DNA from: Gamarada debralockiae
Lineage: Eukaryota; Ascomycota; Leotiomycetes; Helotiales; Hyphodiscaceae
Direction of reading: 5' to 3'
Assembly (NCBI GenBank): GCA_002803225.1
Contig: NXFV01001880.1
Span: forward strand, 1 to 63,291
Length of the DNA: 63,291 bases
In this document: piece after piece, positions 23,222 to 35,027 of the stretch
How the letters are laid out: every line of letters begins with the position of its first letter
How positions within the stretch are numbered: position 1 is the first letter of the stretch
Notes under the pieces: model-generated
The model's database searches: none
What the model was told of the DNA's origin: nothing
What the model saw: the letters and a program-made list of their open reading frames with translations, nothing else
Translations under genes and position numbers: made by a program

Positions 23222-24337
23222 TATATTCGATAAATTAGACCACTCTCACGATTGAAATAAGTTGTGGGCTCGTACTTCGTAAGGTTATGAGATATCATGA
23301 AAAATTGTCAGCACAGCTTTAATATCTATACATAGGCGTCAAGTGAAACTCCAGGGGTATCAGCCGAATCCGTCAGCGAAGCTCTTTAGCGAAAGGGAAG
23401 CACTACATGCACGCCGTTCCGGTCTGCCTAAGGGTCATGGTAAGGTACTTCTATATGTTAAAAATAAAACCACAGACTGTATTATACCGACATCATCTAA
23501 AATCTGAAAAAGTATGTGTATCAGGGTCCCTATCCATTATACCTCTCCGCGATTCGGCCTTCTCGACCAACATCACCTCAGGTATGTGAAATGAGGCAAT
23601 TCGCAATTATTCGTTGTCTGGAGGTGAGGAGGTGGAACAGATGAACAGATGAAGTCGAACGGAGGCAGGACTGTCCGAGTTCCCGTTCAGTTTGGAGATT
23701 TTAGCCTCAAAGCTAGTTTAACTCGCCCAATTCCAACTTGGATGACACCTTACCCTAGGGAAACTGTAAATCCACGTTTACCTGATTTTGATTACCTGGA
23801 GTATCAGGTTCTCGCCTTGACGTATTCCGGCCTGCGGAATCGAGAACTACTGTAGTAATCGGTTTACAAAACCCCAACCTAGTACTAGACCCCCCCCCTT
23901 TTTATAAGGAGCTGGGAACACACCAAAATAACCCCTGAAAAGGGCCTTCAAAGTGATGACAGTTGAACTGCAAGATAGGGTCTTGTTAACCAATTAATAC
24001 AGTAGTGTATGTTGATTACCAAAACCGCATTTTGGCGGTTGAATTACTGAAAGTTAACCAAAGGAAGCGAGAGGATGAGTCGACTAGAGTACTTTGAAGT
24101 TGCATGCATGGATCGGTGTTAAAGCATGAGTGGCACCGATGCTGAGATGACGACTGACTAAAGCGGAAACTCAAGTCTGGATCTAGCTTTTCGTAGTTCT
24201 GTCAATTCTCCAAGAACACTTGATTTGAAGGCCGAAAATGGTATATATAAGTCCTTCGCAATGACCAATGTCAATTCTTTGTAGTTCTTCACTTCATATT
24301 TCCAAATCTCTCAAGTTCCGCAGGCTCGCTCACCTTG
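23222..24337. other. Intergenic region
   Basis: No gene recognised. It contains homopolymer and AT-rich runs (C-run at about 23890) and a TATATATAAG box at about 24241-24250, roughly 440 bp before the Gre2-like pseudogene start. The open frame at 23649-23855 has no known domain. Confidence 0.35.
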
Positions 24338-24612
24338 TCAGATGAAACTAGGCTGTTGCTGGTTGCTATGGTGACGGTTGTTTACATGTACTACCTATCA
24401 GGCCGAAAAGTTGTAGCGAGACAAGGGTGTGAAAGGGTGACTTTGTTTACAGTCTGGTCTGTGCCAGCCTAGAAACCCTCCTGTTTCGCTACAACTTTTC
24501 AGCCAGATACGTTGTACTGTACATCGGGCTCTGGCAACCCCACGATTTTCTCCTCCTTAGATATCGATACATATATGATGTTGCCTCACAATATCGTTTG
24601 ATTGGACACATC
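24338..24612. repeat. Dispersed repeat, copy 1 (carries a nested MITE)
   Basis: Similar to 40180-40310. Both copies contain CTGGTTGCTATGG, a CTGGCAACCC block, and a CTTAG(A)GATATC-ATACAT segment followed by an ATRTCGT(T/C)TGATT end. Copy 1 is longer because a 114-bp palindromic element (24396-24509) sits between the first two blocks. Confidence 0.6.
24396..24509. mobile_element. 114-bp palindromic MITE
   Basis: The perfect core GAAAAGTTGTAGCGA (24405-24419) recurs inverted at 24486-24500, within imperfect arms that start TATC and end GATA, so TA could be the target duplication. The interior has CAAGGGTG and GTGCCAGCCT, which also occur in the same order in the element at 35901-36001, marking one family. 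It is too short to encode anything. Confidence 0.7.
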
Positions 24613-24687
24613 TTCTCTCGTATCCCCGAACCAAACGCTCTTACGGAGTACCTCTATCTCACTTCCTACCACTTGATTCATCACAAC

Positions 24688-25763
24688 ATGGCTCTTCCAG
24701 CTTTCAAAAACAACAAGTTCTCATTAGCGGTGTGAATTGTACATTGCTTCACAGACAGCCAAAGCGTTCCTAGTTGCGAGATTTTCTGTCCGAGGAACTG
24801 CGCGATCAGAAGCATCCAGTGCCGAACTCATACGTTCAGGCCAGCTGCTTCGAAGTTGTTGAAGTCAAAGACAACGTTGCTCCGGGAGCTTTTGAAGAGG
24901 CTGTGAGAGGTAATCTTACAGCAAGTCCCTTACCAATCGCTCTTTGGACTTAACTGACTTGTGCCTTCAGGTTGCTATGCAATCGCACGCATAGCTCGAC
25001 AGTCTCATAATTCTTCACCGACCCCGAATCCGTCATCAATATCGCTGTCCGTGGCACAACATCCATGCTCATGTCCGCCATCAAGCACTACGGGTCAACC
25101 CTCAAGTCATTCATCCTCATGTCCTCCATCGGCGCCGTCATCGAGCCCAAAGCCAATCCATACGCCTACACCAAAGCAGAGTGGAACAACAACTCCTCCA
25201 AACTCGTCGCCGAGCTCGGGAACAAAACCTTAGGTGGAGATATCTACCAGGTGAGAAAGCCTTCTGGAAATTCAAAAAACACAAATCCAGCCTCACGATG
25301 ACAACCATCAACCCCGCGTTCATCTGCGGCCCTCCTCTCGACTTGCCGAAGGCTCCTGAGAAGATCAACCAGGCTGTCATAGCTGTAGTGGACAGTTCTC
25401 CCGGGGCAGCCAATTCCGCCGGGGTTGGGCGGTAGAGTTGCGTTTGTTGATGTGAGGGATGTTGCGGATCTGATGGTTACTACGTTTGAGAAGAGTGGGG
25501 AGACGGATGGATAGAGGCATATCGCTTGCGGAAGATCTAGTGGAGAGCAGTCTATTGCTGATATTTTGCATGAGCATTATCTTGACAGAAGAGGTATGAC
25601 GGCGAGAGCGGAGGCCGGGAAGGGGTATGCGCCAGGGTATGGGTTCCCGCCTGGTAGGAGAGCTGTTGATGCTAGCAAAGCTGTGAAGGTGATGGGTAAG
25701 GAGTGGATTGGGTATGAGCAGAGCGTGCTCGATGCTGCGGAGGCCTTTGAGAGATGTCTTTAG
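24688..25763 (+). pseudogene. Gre2/ketoreductase-like (extended SDR) pseudogene
   Basis: From ATG 24688 the remains of an NAD(P)-dependent extended SDR can be followed through frame changes: a VLISGVN/YIASQTAKAFL nucleotide-binding loop near 24720-24770, FSVRGTARS, FFTDPESVINIAVRGTTSML, SFILMSSIGAVIEP, NPYAYTKAEWN (the Y-x3-K site), MTTINPAFICGPPLD, and a C-terminal GYEQSVLDAAEAFERCL up to TAG at 25761. At least four frameshifts and stops occur, so it is dead. Homologues reduce ketones, methylglyoxal or dihydroflavonol-type substrates; the former substrate is unknown. Confidence 0.8.
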
Positions 25764-26574
25764 TTAGCTAGACGCTGGCACTTCATTAACTTCTCCACAG
25801 AGCTCATCGCGGTCACAATCAGCTCTTCTTTCTCAGTTCAATCATGATGATGAAAGAACTGCCTGGTTCCTTGGATCTCTTTTCTTTGAAGATGATACCA
25901 AACGCAAACCGGACGCTGGTCCAAGAATCCACGTATCATTAGGTATGCCCCCTTCGAGCATCTTTTTGACAAAACGAAGCACTCAGATTACATTTGAGTG
26001 ACAAGAATATGGAGAACAGTCCATGTTGTTCAAGGAAACGAATTAATTATCGAATTGCCGTTAGAAGGCTCTTAGGATAAGCAATCGCTAGCGTTGTGGG
26101 GTTAGCGTTCGGTAATCTGGCATATTTAGCGAAGTTTCATGGGTAAAGGAAGCTCTGGGGTGCAGAAAAAAGTGGCCGAAATTGGCACGTGCGCAACACC
26201 AAATCCTTTACTTCAGCGATAACAAAATTTCACAGAACTCAATTAAATTTGCTGAAATTTGATTTCAGAGTTCTCAAGAAGTCAAGCTATCTTCCCTTCA
26301 ATTTTTGGAAATTTTTATCAAGTTTCGTGGTTATACTCTGAGCCTGAAAGTAGGACGTAGGCACAGACCAATATCGGCCACTCGCTTCCGCAGGCTAGGC
26401 TACTAGATAAGGTCTGAGCGTGATTACGTAGTTCCAAAACGAACTTCGCCTCTTCCTTTGATCCTTCTTTCTCCCACATCCTTCTTAACCTCCACTGCCT
26501 CCATCTCCCGCCCTCATCCGGAAACACCTTCTCGTCAACACCAATTCTCAAACAACTTCCAACAGAGCATCGAC
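25764..26574. promoter_or_regulatory. Intergenic region upstream of the C2H2 gene
   Basis: No gene seen. The right part (26430-26570) has a CT-rich leader typical of fungal promoters just before ATG 26575. Confidence 0.4.
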
Positions 26575-27360
26575 ATGGCCACGTACTGTCAATCCTGCGA
26601 GCGATGGTTCAATAGCTACCACGCCTACAATCAGCACGTCGACAACAGCCCAGCTCACCGATATGGAGGAGATGACTGGGAGTGCGAGGTCTGCGACCGT
26701 TCCTTTTCGACTGAACGATCTCGACACCAGCATTATTCTAATGCTGCCGGTCATCCCTATTGTGTTTCGTGTGAACGTATGTTCTCGAATCAGAACAACC
26801 TGATGCAAGTCTGTACCAATTTATCACTCGCCCAATTGCCAAGCTGAGACTTTTTGAAGCATATGCATTCTCGCATCCATCAAGGCAGCAACATCACTTG
26901 TCCTTGGTGCAAGAACTCCTACGTCACCGCCTCCGGCCTGACCATCCATCTCGAATCCGGCACCTGTTCCTCCGGCCTGAACCGTCGTAAAATCAATAAC
27001 GCCGTGCAACAGCTTGACCGAAGAAACGTCATAACTCGCCCGATGATTACTCTTCCGGGATATGAGGACGTCCAAACCATCGCTACGGACCGATCTTGGA
27101 ATGGTCGTGGTTACGAGTGCGCTCTCTGCCAACGAGAGTTCACGACGCTTCATGGTTTGAACAACCATTTGAAGAGTCCGGTCCACGAGCAGAATATCTA
27201 TCGATGCCCGGGCCGAGGTTGTGGGAGGGAATATAAGGTGTTGAGTGGACTGGTACAACATGTTGAGAGTGAGAGTTGTGGGTTAATGCGGTTTGCGACT
27301 GTGCAGAGTCAGGCGAAGAATGGAATTCAGGGTATGGTTGGACGAATGATTACCGGATAG
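26575..27360 (+). CDS. C2H2-type zinc-finger protein
   Basis: Model: join(26575..26808, 26860..27360), 244 aa, one 51-nt intron. There are about six Cys2His2-like units: CQSCERWFNSYHAYNQH, CEVCDRSFSTERSRHQH, CVSCERMFSNQNNLMQHM (split by the intron), CPWCKNSYVTASGLTIHL, CALCQREFTTLHGLNNHL, and a last CPGRGCGREYKV unit, with Cys instead of the final His in units four and six. The intron falls inside finger three and splicing restores it exactly, which supports the model. It is likely a nuclear nucleic-acid-binding protein, common in ascomycetes but without an assigned role. It looks intact. Confidence 0.9.
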
Positions 27361-28195
27361 ATGAAGGTTCTTTCTCTCTCGATTTTTTGGATATGGATTC
27401 GATCTGGAATGGGATCTCCATATTTCGCTTGGGGGAGAACAGCCATTGTATTCAGGACGCCATCGGGGAATGCCCGAATTATGACTCCAGCACATGTTCC
27501 TTATGGTTTGGAACTTCTTCTGGCCTTCTGGTGCTGGAATTGATATTACGGATTGCACCAGGATATCAAGAAGCAGCGATGCGTACATTTACTCTCATCT
27601 CTACTCAGTCTGGATATGATTTGATTTGCACACCGGTATGAAGCTTCCACCTTACAGTGAGATTGACCATCCCCTGATCTCTCGAGTCGGAACCCATTTC
27701 GACTTCATGAAAACCGGTCCGGGATACTTCATCCAACTTATCACGCCAAGTCGCATCGTTCTACCAATACCCGATTTCTGATTGGGGCATTTTTGAGCAA
27801 AGGAACGATATGAGCTGTCTGCTTGGGACAATTTTGGCGTGCGAGCCATTTGAAGATGCGGGCATTTGTGAGGGTTTCCTTTTTGTAAGCCACGGGACAT
27901 CAGCTGCAGCGCCATGTCGGCAGCCATCTGAACTCAGCCACGACCTCAACTCAACAACGCACTCCACTCCTTCAGAACTCTGATTACCTTTATATTCATT
28001 TATTTGACGTCTCGATTGAAACCGCGACTTCATAGAGCCGGCCCAAGAAATTCAACCTCAGGGGGGATAGCTCTTCCTTTCTCTGTCTCAAAATAGACAG
28101 GTTGGCCACGTAGTGAATGACTGTCCTTACAGCGGCTAGCTTTACGAGTTTGGATAGTTCTTCTCCGAGCCTCGAAGGCAATTGATCTTTGAGAG
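27361..28195. other. Intergenic region
   Basis: There is no supported gene. Open frames at 27276-27641 overlap the end of the C2H2 gene and read as non-coding 3' sequence. Confidence 0.35.
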
Positions 28196-28904
28196 ATGCT
28201 TCGAACACAACCGATTAGTCCATGTGCCAAAGATGACAAGATTGAGTATCTTGAAGATTCTCCAAGAAGACATATCATGGAATCTACGTATGAGCTCAAC
28301 AAAGCAACTGTGGAAAGCAGCGAGTCCATTAGAAGCCTCGGGGAAACGGGGACGATTGAGTTACGAATCGATTGTGCGCTATGTTGATGCTTGTTTTGCT
28401 AAGACACCTCATCCGAAGTCTTTAGAACAAGACGTCCTGTTCTTTCCCTAATTGGACGATGGCGAGACTGGCTGGTGAGACCGACTTTCAGATGGATATG
28501 GAAGAAATAAAGAATTATGCGAAGTGTCTGTGGTAGCGCTCAGCCCCAGCGCTCTCACCCTTGAATTCTCTGTGACAGCATATAGAGGAGATGCTCTTTG
28601 TATCGTTGAGGAAGATGAGCTAAATCAGCTGGCGACATTGGGCGGAACAGTGATTGATCCGCATGACCTCAAAACCGACATTGTGGAAGATTGGTTCTCA
28701 TCTTGCATCAAGCTTCATGGTAGTGATTGCCATGCGGTATAGAATGAAGATCTTGAAGGAATCCGTCTTGTCAACGTCGATACTCGCAAGATAGTCAATT
28801 ATCTGGAAGTCCGATGCGAGTATCTTGCACTGAGTTATGTCTGGGCCGGCGTCGATCAAGCAAGTTATCAAGCTGGATCAGTGCTTGTTGAAGTACCACA
28901 AACG
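28196..28904 (+). pseudogene. HET-domain (heterokaryon incompatibility) gene relic
   Basis: The region opens with an N-terminal part (GTIELRIDCALC, the Cys-containing block typical of these proteins) and ends with the start of the HET domain: IRLVNVDTRKIV, then CEYLALSYVWAGVDQ and VLVEVPQT before a GTATAG donor-like site. ALSYVW is the hallmark of the domain. In-frame stops interrupt it (for example TAG at 28740-28742, directly before NEDLEGIRL) and the rest of the domain (the usual WVDxxCI block) is not found. HET proteins trigger cell death after fusion of unlike strains. This copy is dead. Confidence 0.7.
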
Positions 28905-29550
28905 GTATAGCCAGTGGCTTTCTGCCTCCCCCTCTTCCATGCTTCAAAGCGTTAAGAAATACCGAACATTTTAGTTGATGCAGTAGTTAGTAATGAAAGA
29001 GGTTGATACTTGCGATGGTAGTCTCTGATGATTTACGAACATGAAGCTTTTGAGGTGCGCTCAGACAGCAGTCGCGATGACTCAAAGTAGAAGTCACTGA
29101 CTTAGGGCCGTCCGCAGGTGTCATTAGAGCTGGGAAGTTCTCCATTTCTCAGCGCAATAGTTTTTCCTAATGCCTTGGCTGATAGTGCTTTTGAATGTGC
29201 TGAAGAGAATGGCATTGACAATGTTGACGAGACTCGGTGGCCGGTTGGTAGAGTTGAAGCTGCATGGCGAGGAGTGGTGTTTGATGAACTTGAAATGGCG
29301 ATGCAGTTAATAGGCGTTGATAGTAAGACGCCGTCTGTGGAACAAAACTTGCCATATGAAATGATTTGAGAAGGATCAAGGAAGGCCAAGTTGGGCAGTT
29401 GAACTAGCAGCGAGAAAAAGGCACGTCTTTTGGCAGAGAGTAACCCAATCACACATTTACAAAGAAGAAGCCTATTGCGTATCCAAATTCGACCTTGAGT
29501 GGTTGGATTAGTCTTTCGAGCGTATTAATTTTGACTTAGCACTTACTCTC
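28905..29550. other. Intergenic region with one coding-like scrap
   Basis: The stretch 29118-29369 stays open for 84 codons after an acceptor-like CCGCAG and has ordinary protein composition (for example FPNALADSAFECAEENG and WPVGRVEAAWRGVVFDELE). It lacks an ATG, and I do not recognise it. It may be the last exon of a dead gene, possibly of the HET relic. The rest holds nothing I can support. Confidence 0.25.
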
Positions 29551-31745
29551 TTATTGTCTTACTCTGTTAAACAACAGCAGTTCTGTCATCCCAGGCTGAA
29601 ACTTTCCAGGACTCTGTTTGGCGCTCTTCGCACTTGCCTTGACTATCTTCAAATCCTTATTGCCGAGCCTATTTAGGGATGCGCAATTTCCAGCAGTGGT
29701 AAACAGCACCTTGACGATCTTCGGGCTCTCGTCATGCTCGCTCACTCTAGAAATATGCGAGTTTAGTATACCTAACAGGCTCTCAATATTTTTCCTGCTA
29801 GTACCGAGGCCAACATGCTCGATTCCGTCAATTACTACTAGCAGCGGTGATGGTACCTCGATAAAGAGCTCGGCACAGATCGATAGTGCCTCATCCCATG
29901 TTTGGAAGGAACCGTCGAGGTTTCCAAATCTGGCAGCGCTGAAATCAGAACAGGTTTCAACTTTCGACGGTAGGATATCGACCAATTGGCGAATTATCGA
30001 ATAGAGGATATTCACAATTACTTTCTCCTCATTTTTTCCAGGCCAGTCGCAAAATATGTGAACGAGAGGAATACTGATATCGATAGCAGACTTAACTACC
30101 CTCGCAGCGATTATGGATGTTGATGATGGATATCGATGTTCCTGTGCGCCCACGATCCAAAGCATTTGAGAAGCTGCTGCTGTGCTCCAATCTTGCATCA
30201 CGCGGACGACAATGTTATCTGCGAAATAAGGAGTATTGGAGACGAGTGAAATAGGATTAGGGACCGCGATAAGGTGACATCCAAGTCCACGAGAGGATTC
30301 TTGGACGTCAGTTTTGGAATACGTTTGCGCTGAAGCCGTTCAATATTTATCAGTTGATTCACTTCCTTAATATGGGCATGGGAATCGTACGTATGACATT
30401 TAGTGGATCGCACAAACTGCCTTCGTCTTCTATCTCCAAGAGAGTTCCGGTTTGTTCCAACCGTACTAATTCCAGTAGTTAGCTCAATACTCTCTAGAGC
30501 CTCTCTTTGGACGCCTTGTACTTACTATCTTCTGAAATTCTTCCCTTGACAACTGATCTCCACTCAAGATCGTAATTTACATTGCTACTTGCCCAAGTTT
30601 CCGGAGTCTTGTTTGTTCCGCCTTCTATTTCGCTTGTCCGTTGTAAGACTTTAAGCCTTCGGCATGTATCTTCCGTTCTCTGACTCTGCCAGTAGAGTTT
30701 GTCTTTGTCTTCTATCCATTCCCAGATCTTGTTAACAGTACCCTGAGTATTCTTTATATCTTCATGGCTTCTTTCAAGAGACGTCTTCATGTCCCTTGTC
30801 TCTGCGTGATGCGCAATATCTGCTTTGCTTTGAAGGAGCAAAACGACTCTTCGTATTTCTTTCAAGCTATCCAGAAACGCTTCGTCATATAGATTTTGAT
30901 TGAAGCTGCGAATGCCCCTCTTCCAGGATGGCTGCTCATACCATTTAAATGCCTCTCGAAGAAAGGCGAACACGACCGTATATAGATGAAAGACCAGGTC
31001 TTGCATTTCAGTAGTACTAAAGAGCTGCACATGGTCAACGCATGAGCGAACCGTATCACCAATTTCAGTCAGATCTCTAGTAAGAGCTTCAAAGACCTTT
31101 TGATTGTTGATTGATGCCTATAGAACTCTATCAGCAAGGATTTTAGAAGCAAGAAACAATGCTTCCTACTTTTACCAAGGTCTTAATGGCGCCGCAAAAG
31201 ATAGAACAGTATTGATTCTGATTAGGCAGTATATCAAACAGGTTAGAATGTGAATCCAGTGTCTGACAAAGCTTATCGAGGTAGTGACGGAGCCTTCCAG
31301 GGCCTTTGCAATTCTCTTTTGCCGCCGATACAATTGCGTTGAGTTCATCCAGGGAGGTAATATTTTCATCCGCTAATGCAATCTGTTTGGTGCGCGAATC
31401 GCCTTTCTTATCTTGCGATTCAACTAAAAATTCACTCCAAGCTTTCCGCAACAGATGACTCTCGATCCTGAGTTTTGCCTCTGATGGGGTGCTATAATCG
31501 TGTCAATCATTGAAGTAAATTTAGCATTTGTTAATGACATACTTTGCAGCATTGGCATCCTTATAAAATAATCTCCACGATCCTTCGTCAGAATTTTCAG
31601 CTTTCCCAACTTCTTTTTCTTTCAACGCTCTCGTCTCTGATGGCTCGCTGCTAATGTGGATTACCTGCCGAGCAGTGACGTCACTACCGAAGACAGGCCT
31701 TGTCCCTTCAGCGCAGGGGAGCCGTTCTTGATCCTCTCTATTCAT
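29551..31745 (-). CDS. STAND/NACHT-like protein (DUF7708-type N domain)
   Basis: Model: complement(join(29551..30329, 30391..30465, 30526..31117, 31170..31491, 31543..31745)), 656 aa; four introns of 51-61 nt. The ATG at 31745 has a good context (AAACC). The N-terminal half is helical, with FEALTRDLTEIGDTVRSCV and LVFHLYTVVFAFLREAFKWY, the pattern of the DUF7708-type region found upstream of NTPase modules in fungal NLR-like proteins. The C-terminal half starts DWSTAAASQMLWIVG, where a P-loop would be expected, and has PLLVVIDGIE as a Walker B-like strand and VKVLFTTAG. The Walker A is degenerate (SSTSIIAARVV, no GK[ST]). No ankyrin, WD or TPR repeats follow. It may be a short or decayed-in-function NLR-like protein. 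It is divergent from the AAA gene at 32292, with 546 bp between the starts. Confidence 0.75.
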
Positions 31746-32291
31746 GGTTTTGAGATTTTTACCGTTAACCGGCAAGCGAAACCACTCAAAACACGATAGA
31801 CTTGAAGATCATTATTGATCGTAAACGGACTTTCAACACTCTCAAAGTTCGTAGTCACGGTAATGTACCTCGGGAAAAAATTTCACAGCAGTTGTAAGAA
31901 TCCCGTGAATTAATTGCATAGCCCGAGCTCCGCCTCGCTCTGATGTCACAATTTTCACCCAAGGAACGCCTTGTGGCTGTCAGATGACCCAGCCATTAAC
32001 GCTAGCGTGAGGCTTAGATACAGCGAGGCTAATGTATGCATGCGCTGGCGCCAAATTCATGCAAGAGGCAGAAAGTGAGGCTGACATGCTGCATCCATTC
32101 TTCACACCGAAAGTTGGGCTTGAGAATGGAATGCTGTCAGTTGGTATCACTAACCCTTTCAGATCTTGAATTTCATATAGCCAGAATCCTCTCAAACCCT
32201 ACATTCTGAAAGCTTTTGAACCCACTTTACTCTCACCATCTTTATAAGAGATCCTAGCGGATTTTGCTGCTGGCTATCGACAACTTGCACA
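31746..32291. promoter_or_regulatory. Bidirectional promoter region, STAND-like / AAA pair
   Basis: The 546 bp between two divergent start codons carry no gene. The interval could drive both genes. I see no clear TATA box on either side. Confidence 0.5.
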
Positions 32292-35027
32292 ATGTCAGAT
32301 TCTCAGACAGCGGATCCAATGATTGTGCCAACGCAGGCAGCCACACTACTGGTTTGTGATCTTCTGAAATTCCATTGCATCATCTAATTTGACTCGTCAG
32401 CCTCCTGTTCAATTTGATGAGAGCCAAGTTCAGCCAACAACAAAAAAAGACAGGGCACAAGCATCAACTCAACTTCAAAATGGGCTTGACAGGGGAGACA
32501 AACCCCCGCATTCGGGAATGCCTGGCACCATCTCCGGCTTAGAAGACAATATCGAACCTCAAGAATCTTCACCTTCAGCACCGATCTTGTACCGTTACCT
32601 TCACAAGACTGACGAAGGGGACATTATTGATAAGGAAGAATCTCCCAACCCAATCCAGTTCAGGCCAGATGATAGCGCAGAGGGTTTGACAGCTGAGACT
32701 GTTCTCGAAATTCTCACCACGAGAATTAGCAGAGGCAAGTCTGACTTACTAAACGTTGATGTCGAATATGGCACAAGAACTGTCATGAAAATTCATTCGA
32801 TTCATCTCATCAATGCTTTGAGGGAAGTAATAACGTACTACCCCGGGCTAAATTTACGAACGGACACTGTGATAATTTCCGAGCCATATAAACCCTTAGT
32901 TCATTACATGAAAGGACTAGAGGATTACAAGACCCTTCACCCAGAAGGCCATGATGAGAGGTATACCACAACAACCAATAAGCATATTGATGTGCTGCTT
33001 GGATTCCTCGATCGTACTTTGGGTAGCCGTTTACGCTTGGAATGTGAACTGCATCAGCGACCAACGCCAGTGGCAACATTTGAGAATCTCTGGATGTTAT
33101 TCAAGCCAGGTCAAGATATATACCTTTCAGTTCATAACGGCAAGGCTCTTGATCCAATGGTAGTAGCAGACTTCGACAGTAAACAAGGAGTCGTGGGTTG
33201 TTGGAACTTGAGGTACGAGTCAGGGTTTATCAGACCAATGAGATCAAACACGATAATACCGCGGTTTGATGGGGAGAAGGAAATAACATCATTGTCAGCA
33301 TACCCAAGAAATTTTCATTCCGAAGATTCCGCGCTCGAGTCTCGACTTATCGAACGAGGAAGGAAGTATTGGAGCCTCTGTGAACCTTCCTACCAAGAGC
33401 ACACTGGTCAAACGCTGCGCATTGAAAGGGATCATTATTCCCTTGCGGATCGCAGTAAGAAAGAATTCTCCGCTACTACGGTATGCAATTCAATCTCAGA
33501 ATAAGGATGATCATAGATGGAACGCTAATACTTTTCTTCTGCTTTCCCATCTTTTAGCTGAATGGAAAGGTAATGATTGACTTCTTCTCTTATGAGAAGA
33601 TTCACCGCCGTTCAAGTCTAAATCACTATGTTCCTCCTCCTCCAGAATACAACCTGCCACGAATGTGGCGAGAACTACCTTCGGATGGCTGCAGCTGCAA
33701 GTCATGCCTCTCTCGACCTAACCGAGATGAGATATCTATACCAATAATAGACTATTTCTATTCAGTTGGTACTAAAACAGACAAGCCTAAGCAAGATCAC
33801 TTCTACTTTTTGTGTAACTATGAACTATGGGGTTACGCACTTAATGAAAGGCGGTGGGGTAAGATTCCATTCATGATGTCCACTATTCAATAGTTTAATA
33901 ATTTTCAATACAGATCTTCTTCATATCGATCAAGTTTCTGATCCACAAATTGAGCCACATCCATTTGAAAATCTAGTTCTAGAAGATGGGGTCAAACGTA
34001 CCATTGCTTCTCTAGTACGGAATTATACAGAATCCCGGAAGAAGATCAAGTCTTGGAGCACAGACTTCATCAAAGACAAAGGTGAAGGATTGGTATTTCT
34101 ACTGCACGGGTCGCCTGGCGTGGGGAAGACGTAAGTTGAAGCTACAAGAAGTTCAATCAGATGGACTGGCTAACCATAATGTCTTAGATGTACTGCAGGT
34201 GAGAGGAGTTGTAGCAACAAGGAATTTTCCTCTAACAAATTATAGAATGCGTTGCAGACTTGATTGGACGACCTCTGCTGTCCTTGACTTGCGGAGATAT
34301 GGGTATCGTGCCTCGCGACGTTGAAGAAAATTTCAAGCGCTTCTTTGAACTCGGCGAGCTTTGGGGCGCAGTCGTCCTCATGGATGAAGCCGATGTATAC
34401 CTTGAGCAAAGAACTTCAGAGAGTCTGCAACGGAATAGCTTGGTATCTGGTATGTTCCCATTCCGCGTCTGATCAATTTCTAGAATGGCACTGCCACCTG
34501 CGTTATTCTTACTATTGACTATGTTACATAATCTCTGACCGTTGGATTTATTAGTATTCCTCCGTGTTCTTAAATATTTCCGCGGAATTCTGTTCCTGAC
34601 CACTAATCGCGTGGGATCTTTCGATGATGCTTTCATGTCACGTATCAATGTGGCCCTCCACTACGAACCCTTGGGCGAAGTACATCGTACGGAAATCTGG
34701 AAGAAGAATTTCAAACGCCTCCAGAAGGAAGAGAATATTGAGATTGATACAGATACATTCTTTTATTCAGTGTCAGACCCGGAAATGAAGGCTGTTGAAT
34801 GGAATGGCCGTGAGATCCGCAACGCTTTTCAGACCGCTGTAGCCCTAGCAAAAGATGAGGCCAAACAAGAGGGCAAGGATACTGCCCTTTTGAAACCAGA
34901 GCATTTGAAGAGGGTCGTAAAGATGTCAAGCATGTTCAAAGCCTACATCAGTTCGACTCATCACGATCAGGATGAGGCAACAAGAGCAATTGTGGAGCAG
35001 CGCCGCAATGATGGATTTAGGATTTAG
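32292..35027 (+). CDS. Fungal AAA+ ATPase (DUF7025/AAA type), paralog 2
   Basis: Model: join(32292..32351, 32401..33480, 33558..33858, 33914..34130, 34188..34198, 34246..34449, 34555..35027), 781 aa. The fifth exon is only 11 nt; with it, the Walker A GSPGVGKT runs on correctly into CTAECVADLIGRP. Other AAA motifs are Walker B AVVLMDEADVYLEQR, sensor-1 FLTTNRV, MSRINVALHY with the arginine finger, and EWNGREIRNAFQTAVALAK. The N-terminal two thirds match paralog 1 in layout (LENLWMLFKPG-like block, FDGEKEITSLSAYP, NYELWGYALNERRWG). A polar tail follows (HHDQDEATRAIVEQRR). All joins keep frame, so it is probably functional. The target is unknown. Its divergent partner is the STAND-like gene. 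Confidence 0.9.

Noticed and set aside
27276..27641. 121-aa plus-strand frame after the C2H2 gene
   Set aside because: It overlaps the C2H2 3' end in another frame and shows no domain.
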